From Onchidella celtica (Eukaryota; Mollusca; Gastropoda; Systellommatophora; Onchidiidae), in contig OZ007569.1 in the NCBI GenBank assembly GCA_963931925.1, positions 25,106,662 through 25,170,661 on the forward strand: a DNA stretch of 64,000 bases, read 5' to 3'. Each line of letters opens with the position of its first letter. Positions within the stretch are counted from its first letter, which is position 1. The notes beneath the pieces are model-generated. The model was not told the origin of the DNA. It ran no database searches and was given only the letters and a program-made list of their open reading frames with translations. Shown here piece by piece: positions 56,565-64,000 of the stretch. The translations under genes were made by a program, and so were the position numbers.

Positions 56565-57781
56565 TGTCAAGGGTTAGGACTAGAATTGTTGTGCTGGGTC
56601 ACAGTTTGTTTTTGTAACGCTTTTTCTTAGAGATGGAAAGAAAGTGGGGCAGTGACGGTGCAATTCTCGGCCCCGTGATTTTGATAAACTTTAACAGGGG
56701 TGAGGAAAGGGAGTGAGTAAATTCGTACATAAAACGTAGAGGGTTTAGAGACTTTGGCAAGGGTTTTGATATCTTAAATTGACCTTGTCTGTTACTATTA
56801 ATAGAATCTATTAATACTACGAGCTGAGCTCGAAATGGATGCACCAATCAAATTTGGGCAGTTGGCTGGGGATTTGCAGATGGTCAGACGGTATATAACC
56901 AGAGCCATTACTATGTTTGAGCACTCCATGCAGAATTGTTATCCATCTGCGAGGGCAGTCGGCGTGGATTCAGCCTGAGAGAATCAGAAGATTGTTAAAG
57001 CCATGTCTATGACCTTAATAGACATTGGAATGAGACCATACGCTATTACGAAATGATTTACTGCTATTATCTCCAGCTCCCTGATCTCGGATCAGGGGCC
57101 AATCGTAAGTTTCTAGATCTACCTGCTGATTCGACGATGAACGTGAATCTGACCTTAGGTTTCCAGTAGAAGTGCTACCAAAGAATGCAAGACCATAATG
57201 TATTTTACATGCAACTAGATCTAGCATGAGTGTCTGGTATACACATTTGTAAATTGAAATTGATGTGTCTGGATGAGGCTGGGGATTGCCAGCCCATCCT
57301 AGAGTATATCTAGATCTAATGTAACTACGTCAGTTGTGTTGACGAGTTATATCCTTTTTAAGTGGTAGGCACAAATAACTGTGTTAACATTGTCGTCTGA
57401 GACATTAAGATATTATTTGTTAGATAGTAGGTAGGCTGTGTCTGAAAGATGGATAAGTAATAATTAAATTGTGAATGAGTTAGAATGATATAATCTTTTA
57501 GGAATCTAGAGGAGACTTTTAGTGATGTATTATTGAATTTTCATTTGATGCTGCTGATGTTGTCTTTTTAGAATGTAAGAGCTAGACGAAATTGTTAGGG
57601 AATTTAAAGTAATAAATTTGTGGCCCTGCAAGGTCCTTGATAAAACTTACTTGAATCGTTATTAGTATATGTGGCATGGCATGAAAGAATAATGTCTAAA
57701 ACCTCTCGATAGTTTAAAATGCAGTCGAACCTATAATTCATAATAACCACCCTGTAACACTCGAGGACCCAACCCGTAACA
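56565..57781 (+). repeat. 3' LTR
   Basis: Begins TGTCAAGGGT and ends CCCGTAACA. It is 1217 bp and lacks the GG found near the end of the 5' LTR. Confidence 0.95.
57611..57616 (+). terminator. Polyadenylation signal in the 3' LTR
   Basis: AATAAA about 170 bp before the LTR end. It is the likely 3' processing signal of the genomic RNA. Confidence 0.45.
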
Positions 57782-57786
57782 ATCCA
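57782..57786 (+). repeat. LTR retrotransposon target-site duplication (right)
   Basis: ATCCA, identical to 48777-48781. Confidence 0.7.
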
Positions 57787-57956
57787 TCCATTCGTCCGTT
57801 CGTCCATCCATCCATGCATCCATGCATCCATACATCCATTCATCCATCCACCCACTGATCCACTCAAACACCCATCTATCCATCCATCCATCCATCCATC
57901 CATCCAGCTATCCATCCACCCATCCACCCATTCACCCACCCATCCATCCATCCAAA
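57782..57956. repeat. ATCC tetranucleotide array, right part
   Basis: Continuation of the array at 48465-48781 on the other side of the retrotransposon, with GTCC, ACCC and ATGC variants. Confidence 0.92.
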
Positions 57957-58837
57957 GTGCACCAGTGGGGTTTCTCTGGCATGAACATCCAGACTTCGAG
58001 GTCTTAATATAGTGTGTGGCCCCACCGCTGAACGAATTCAACTAAATAAGATTAACTATTTCATGTGACAGAAAATTTGGAGCATTTTAAATTGAAATTA
58101 CGTATAACTGGCTCTTTAATGCCACGGTACCGTAAAAGACGGTATTTGCCGGTCCACATCAAACTTACATTTCAACATCATTTTATAGAATGGAATTAAT
58201 GTGCCTGATCTTACTGTCTGGGCTAGAAGTTTGTACCACTAACATTTTTTTTTTTTTTTTTTTGTGTTCATCACAAAATGGAAATTAAACAAAGAATAAA
58301 GGGGGGGGGGGGGGAGGGGGCGAATGCCAGTTGTTGTTGTTTTTTTGTTTTGTTTTGTGTGTCTCCTGCAATATTTTGTTTTTAGATTATACTGTATTTT
58401 GCCATAAAATGGCAATTTAATAGCAGAGAGCGATTTAAATATGATAATTTTTCAAACCCTTTTCTAACTCTGGCAATGCTTTAGTGAACGTGCCTTTTAG
58501 CAGGTACAATAATCGTGTCTGTGCAAAAGTGTTTGACTTATACATAAAAAGATTGACCCAATATCTGTTAGTTCATGCTGACACCTGTCACTATTATACT
58601 CTGATGAGCCTGACCCAAAAAATGCCTTTCCAGACAATGAACTCTCACGCAGTGCTCCCCGCTTATAGAATACTACAGAAATATTAATATGCACGGTAGT
58701 ACTATGCGCAGTGGTGCATTCGGCCTGTGCGTAACAGCTGGTGTAAGGCACTGGGAGAGGGGGGGGGGGCAATGTTAAACATTAGATTGGCATGTTAAAT
58801 TATGGACGTTCGTCTTTGGAGATTCCTCCCTTTTCAT
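57957..58837. other. No gene recognised
   Basis: AT-rich with a T-run at about 58244-58263 and a G-run at about 58302-58320. No exon is recognised. Confidence 0.4.
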
Positions 58838-59105
58838 ACTGCTACCTAAGTTCGTATCTGTTCTATCACCGTTCTCTGAAAAAGTGGAGATCTTTTAGTA
58901 TGTAGAAGAGGTATTACAAAAGCACACCTTGACTCTTGTTTAATACGCGTACCGGCACGTATCAATCCGTTTCACAGTTTTGATTTATTCTAACTTCTTA
59001 TCATATACTAAAGCTGCAAACATTAGATCTAATATAACTTCGAATTTCTCCGTTGCGCAAAAAGTGGAGCTGGAACAAACAAGAATTAAGTTCGTGGTAC
59101 AAGTG
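58838..59105 (+). repeat. Dispersed repeat family D, copy 4, uninterrupted
   Basis: GTGGAGATCTTTTAGTATGT, AGAAGAGGTATTACAAAAGC, GTTTCACAGTTTTGATTTAT, CTAAAGCTGCAAAC and AAAAAGTGGAGCTGGAACAA appear in the order that defines the family. Confidence 0.65.
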
Positions 59106-60463
59106 GCTTCAGCATTCCTCCCTTTCTCTGTACGAGCTCACTGCATCAGAATGGTAGTTGTCATGATAAGACATTGATGTTTTAACACTTTTGAAATGGC
59201 AATTTTTCATGAAATAACGGAGTGTTTATATTATATTCCAAAACAAAGGAATGAAGCCACTGGAGGAACTCAGAGGATCAGCTCTTCAGGCAAAACGCAA
59301 ACAAAGAAAAGACAGTCTACCATAACCCTTTTGCCCCTTTTTCACTTGCAAATATTGCAACAGAACTTGCCTATGCAACATACATGTAGTTAGGATTAGC
59401 CATGAGCGAAGCTGCAAAAGGAAGAACGTCCAGATCAAGCTGCTTAGACTGTCTGTCAAGACGCAAAGAGTCAGCCACATGTTATGTCTCCATCGCAACT
59501 CACGTTAGTATTATCTGTATGCAATTATACTTTGCAACAATCCATCACCATGATTATCAGCTTGTTATCACTTTGATCGGCATGCCTGGGTAAAACCAAT
59601 GCCCTCGGCATCAACTGGTGACGCGGTAAGCAAGTGGCCAGCACCCACAGGTGTATCATGTAGCGGTCTCTGAATTAACAAACCAGCCAGCCAACCAAAC
59701 TCATCCGATTCCCCGCTGTAACCACACCATCGTGACTCATCCCTACTACCTCATTTAGACCTCCTCCCCCCCCCCCCAACCTCGGGGGCATCTTCTGAAA
59801 AAAACAAAAACGATAAACAACAACAACAATCTAAGCGCAGTGAGTGAAGGTGTATTTAGTATAAGCATGTCTTCGTTGAACATCGTGTAGTAAAAATACA
59901 GCATTATCCCGATCACCGTCCATATTGTTTCATTTTCCCTAATCCTTCTTCGTCCTCTCATGCGTTGCCTCTCATACACCAGCATAGTTTACAACAGCAG
60001 CGACAACACTAACAATAAAATGACAATAACAGGGTTACCCAACAGCATCTGGGCTTGTGAAACGAATCTATCTGAATCTATACTGTTTAATTTATGGGGA
60101 AATCCACTACGTCTTAGGGCAAAAAAAACAACAACAAACTTCCAGCCAAGCCAATCTACGTTTATAATATCATTGAATCACGTGGTTAAAAAACACAAAA
60201 ACGCTACGAGCAGGTGCTGATACTCAGGATTCATACACATTAGAATACCGTTATTCTGTAGTGCTGAACACTTACTGCCAAGCTGAGGCGGACCAGGGAC
60301 TTGAACCTCTACTCTCTAAACATCAGATTTTCGATGTCTTTTTAACACAAGGGCTGGTTCATGTTAATCATTCCCCACTTTAAAAACCTAAATAGCAAAT
60401 ATCCATCTTTTGTTTGTTTGTTTGTTTGTTTTGTTTTGTTTTCGTTAAAATGCAGAAATCTCT
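59106..60463. other. No gene recognised
   Basis: Mixed sequence with short AAC runs and (GTTT)n at 60410-60440. No exon with trusted splice signals. Confidence 0.4.
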
Positions 60464-61018
60464 AGCAGACTTTTCCCCTCCTATTACATGATGGGCAGGA
60501 CTACAGAAATCGCTTCCAGCAGACTTTTCCCCTTCTATTACATGATGGAAGGGACTACAGAAATCGCTTCCAGCAGACTTTTCCCTTTCTATTACAATCA
60601 TGATGGACGGGACTACAGAAATCGCTTCCAGCAGACTTTTCCCTTTCTATTACAATCATGATGGACGGGACTACAGAAATCGCTTCCAGCAGACTTTTCC
60701 CTTTCTATTACAATCATGATGGACGGGACTACAGAAATCGCTTCCAGCAGACTTTTCCCCTTCTATTACATGATGGAAGGGACTACAGAAATCGCTTCCA
60801 GCAGACTTTTCCCTTTCTATTACAATCATGATGGACGGGACTACAGAAATCGCTTCCAGCAGACTTTTCCCTTTCTATTACAATCATGATGGACGGGACT
60901 ACAGAAATCGCTTGCAGCAGACTTTTCCCTTTCTATTACAATCATGATGGACGGGACTACAGAAATCGCTTCATGCAGACGTTTCCTCTTCTAATACAAG
61001 ATAGGGAAGGTTCCAGAA
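60464..61018. repeat. 54/58-bp minisatellite with higher-order structure
   Basis: Ten units starting AGCAGACTTTTCCC and ending GGGACTACAGAAATCGCTTC. Type A units (54 bp, TTACATGATGG) start at 60464, 60518 and 60746, plus a decayed one at 60973. Type B units (58 bp, TTACAATCATGATGG) start at 60572, 60630, 60688, 60800, 60858 and 60916. The order is A-A-BBB-A-BBB-A', so a 228-bp A-BBB block is itself repeated. Confidence 0.92.
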
Positions 61019-61867
61019 AAATCTCGTTTTACAACTTATAATTTCAAGAACTCTTCAAATTTGTGTATGGCGAAATCAATATACATGTACTTATTTCGCT
61101 ATTGATTTTCCTCTACATGAAGCTCAAAACTGAATGTAAATTTATGCCTTTTTGACTGGCTTGACATTGAACGCTACAGACTGGCATTACATATCCCCCG
61201 TACACCGTATATTACATATCACATTACATACACCACTGTATATCACTTCATACTGTCAAAATTGAAATTTTTCGACAATAGGATGAGGCTGGTAGGCTGA
61301 CCGAGGACTGCTGTGTTCAAGGACTGCAATGAACGTGATATTTTTGAACGTGTCAGCTTGTTCTTTCGTATAATGCTGTAAGTACTCATGCCGTGGCGAA
61401 TAATTTGTGCATAATCATACACTAATGATTCATTGCTCTTCTTATAATTTTTATTAAAACATTATGCCTGTCAATGATTGGGGACCTAATATAATAACAT
61501 AATAAAAATAATAATCTTGAATTACCATATTTATATAGCGGTATAGATAAAGTATTCCAATAAACACTTTGATTTACATGTTCATCTGTCACAGATAGGC
61601 CTATCTTTATGATCAAAGAGACATCGTAAAAGCTCCCTGATTTAATGAGAATGCTCATCGGCTCAAATAAAAGATGAATGTAATAACTCCATCTGCGTGG
61701 AATTACCCGACGTTATTGTCAGTTCTTGTTTCAGGCGTACGTATTCACTCGAGCGATTCCGGCTGCCGCACGAAATGAAAAATGGGATTTGGGGCCAAAG
61801 ATCCGACTCTAAACACTGAAAGCAACCAGATCGGCCAGCAGTCAAGCCGAGGCACAGAATATCGAGA
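61019..61867. other. No gene recognised
   Basis: AT-rich with an ATTACATA-type cluster at 61187-61235. A TTTATATAGCGGTATAG at about 61530 may be a decayed LINE 3' end. Confidence 0.35.
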
Positions 61868-61945
61868 CTTGAGTTTGAGTTTGACTTGAGTTTGGGTTTT
61901 ACGGCGTGACGGCACGATAACGGCCACTTTGCGCCCTTCACGGTC
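61868..61945 (+). repeat. Dispersed repeat family E, 5' fragment
   Basis: TTGAGTTTGACTTGAGTTTG, GGTTTTACGGCGTGACGGCA, CGATAACGGCCACTTTGCGC match the family start; the rest is absent. Confidence 0.6.
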
Positions 61946-63965
61946 TATTTGGGTACACTGTCTTTATTTATATTTCCCGTTAGAATACCGAGACGGATCA
62001 TTCCTTCTTTTACTATCTGTCCACAACTTGCGCGCGTATAAACACGGTGAGCACCACTCACAGAGCTCTGATTCGTTCAAATATGAGGGGGTATGGTGCG
62101 AATTGTTGCAGTGCTGACATGGATGATACGCGGGAAAGACGACGGACGGAATTTTGGCGAATTGAACCTTCTCGGTATCCTGTGTCTCCCAGTCAAGGCT
62201 ATTTTGTGTCGGGTTGGAGTCAGACCTGAATTTCCTCACTGCCTTTGAATCAACTATCAAGATAAGGCTTACTTCAGTCTCATTAGTGCGCCCGGTCCCG
62301 TTTAACTTCATAGTCCATAAAACTGAGGCAAGACAGATTTGACTCGGTGAGACTGAGACACGGCTCTAACTTCAAACGTCACCCTGGAGGTCTGATGTAT
62401 ACTCAAACTTTAGTACAGGCTTTCATACTTTTGCCCCTTCGCACTTTGACACCTGCAAACTTGACACCGTCAGTGACTGAGATCCCATAACGTTTCGATG
62501 GACAGTTTAAAGGATCAGAAGAACCGCAGTGCTATGGAAGTACTTTTTGCATTAGAAAGTTATTAGGGCTGCGTAGACTAATTCATCATCATCCTCAGTT
62601 CCCGTTTCTGGAACAGACATTGGCGATCATGGCTCTCCACTCGGATCTGTCATCAGCCAACCTCAAGAAGGAGTTGTTGTTGTGACGTTTGTTTGTTGTC
62701 CATGAATTAAGACATTCAGTGAAAGTTTTTTCCCTGTCTACCCTTGCTTTTCCTGCCCTCGATCTTCCCTGTAACTGCTAGATGTTAGAGGCTCCTGGGG
62801 CGGCAGATGTGTCCTAGAAATTTCAGTTGCCTCTGTCTTATTGTTTTGATGAATAATCTTTCCAGATTAGAGTCTCTCGAAACTGACTCATTTGATTTTT
62901 TCTCTATCCATGACATTCTCAATATTCTTCTAATAGTCTAAGTACAGGGGCAAATGGAGAAAATACTGAGATGGGTTCATAGTTCAGTAACGGCTTACAA
63001 TGTATTCTAAAATACTACTCGCCACTAACAACAGCCCATGCATTGAATAGTTTAAAGAATGAAAACAGCACGGATCACTTCAAGGTTCTGACAGGCCAAA
63101 CACAAAACCACAAGCAAGATGTGCTGAGCCCTGCGGAAGTAATTCGCCATGGTCTCCATGTAACATTTCGCCCCCTTAGAATGACGAGGTCCCAACTCCC
63201 TGCCGTCAACTTTTGAGGAATCGAGGATGGAAGCCTCTTGTGTTCATAGCAAAGATGTTTTTTTCGTTTTAGTAATACTTACAAATTACGCACAGAGTCT
63301 ACTTGATACTTTGACACACAGTGGAGAAGGCCCACAGAGAAGTAGTGTTTATCTCAGTTCAGCCAAAAAATGGAGATAGAATCTTGTCATTCTAAGAGGA
63401 CGATTTCACATTTCACTTTTCTCCCATCCGTTTACGCCCGAAGGGCTCCACAAGGTAGTCTTACTGCATCCTATCAGGCTATAGGTATCAAACCCATTCT
63501 CCGATACCCTCGATACCTTATAAAGACATAATAATAGTATCGCGAAATCTAGTGACCAAAGTATTAATTCATTTCCATCTCCCACCTATCTGTGTTACTT
63601 CAGCTGGTGCGAATTCAAAGTAATTATTGCCGGAATAAATTCTAGTGAATTTCCTTCATTAGTAAAGTGGATGTTCTTGTATTTCATTACCATAAATCAC
63701 AGACTTTATAGTTCTGGATGATAGGGGCACGTGTCATTAATGAATGTTTTGCGAGGACTTTAAATATGAAACTGACACTCACTGCAACATGTCACATGGA
63801 GAATAAAAATCTGAATACATAATTATGCAAAAAAACTGTTTTCATTGTATCCACATACAGAAATTTGGTTATAATTCCAAGTGGCAAAGATGGTGATGCG
63901 GGATTCTATGTACTGGATATGTGGGGGATTTCACTGAACGACGCCAAGGCTGGACACACCGGGGA
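61946..63965. other. No gene recognised
   Basis: Relatively low-repeat, balanced DNA. No reading frame longer than about 115 codons, and none with a recognisable domain. Exons of an unknown gene cannot be excluded. Confidence 0.35.
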
Positions 63966-64000
63966 CACGTAGTTGGTCTAAAAGGCAAGGTGCACGCCTC
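63966..64000 (+). mobile_element. SINE head cut off by the window edge
   Basis: TAGTTGGTCTAAAAGGCAAG then GTGCACGCCTC matches the tRNA-like head (A-box region) of the main SINE. The remainder lies beyond the window. Confidence 0.7.

Larger units (their letters stand above)
48782..57781 (+). mobile_element. Gmr1-like Ty3/gypsy LTR retrotransposon, complete
   Basis: A 9000-bp element with near-identical LTRs (1219 and 1217 bp), a leader, gag and pol, a purine tract before the 3' LTR, and a 5-bp ATCCA duplication. Pol order is protease - integrase - RT - RNase H, which in known families defines the Gmr1-like group. The integrase has a GPF-type C-terminal module and no chromodomain is seen. No envelope-like frame lies between pol and the 3' LTR. 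The LTRs differ at three transitions (49275/57058, 49447/57230, 49626/57409) and one 2-bp indel at the end, so insertion was recent. The gag frame is interrupted once near 52338-52344. Confidence 0.93.

Noticed and set aside
60464..61018. CRISPR-like array (repeats of regular size)
   Set aside because: Units are contiguous 54/58-bp tandem copies without unique spacers, in eukaryotic DNA; it is a minisatellite.

Overview
The window looks like gene-poor, repeat-rich nuclear DNA from a metazoan with a large genome, most plausibly a marine invertebrate. This is inferred from very long microsatellites, tRNA-headed SINEs, CR1/L2-type LINE fragments, hAT-type MITEs and a complete Ty3/gypsy-type LTR retrotransposon. 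I found no convincing host protein-coding exon, tRNA gene or rRNA gene. I cannot name the phylum from sequence alone. Molluscs and other lophotrochozoans fit, and an invertebrate deuterostome is not excluded.

The centrepiece is a 9000-bp LTR retrotransposon at 48782-57781 (+). Its two LTRs of about 1.22 kb differ by only three transitions and a 2-bp indel. A 5-bp target duplication lies inside a TCCA-type tetranucleotide array. The 1059-codon pol reads protease - integrase - reverse transcriptase - RNase H. Integrase precedes RT, which is the Gmr1-like order and not the usual Ty3/gypsy order. Gag has a charged coiled coil and a capsid region whose C-terminal half resembles the SCAN domain. 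The zinc-knuckle segment lies in the +1 frame, after a T7 run. It ends at a single TGA that is in frame with pol and is followed by CAATCA, which matches the CARYYA readthrough context. The 1.4-kb leader holds five short inverted repeats built on CAGTG/CACTG.

Layout: 1-10.4 kb holds a family D fragment, a probable hAT-type MITE, purine and GAT/GAA arrays, a SINE 3' fragment and a LINE 3' end. 10.4-24.2 kb holds SINE copies (two with clear target duplications), a 190-bp hAT MITE with an 8-bp duplication, and a GC-rich E-box/CCAAT patch. 24-36 kb holds short dispersed repeats, AG-rich microsatellites and low-repeat DNA with homeodomain-like motifs. 36-48.8 kb holds a decayed LINE RT copy, nested repeats, more SINEs and long TATC/GATA arrays. 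48.8-57.8 kb is the LTR element. 57.8-64 kb holds the rest of the split TCCA array, another family D copy, a 54/58-bp minisatellite with higher-order structure, and a SINE head cut by the window edge.

The SINE copies share one head and body but carry two unrelated 3' tails (types A and B). Several elements are nested, which gives a relative order of insertion. Apart from the LTR element, nothing here looks capable of autonomous activity.
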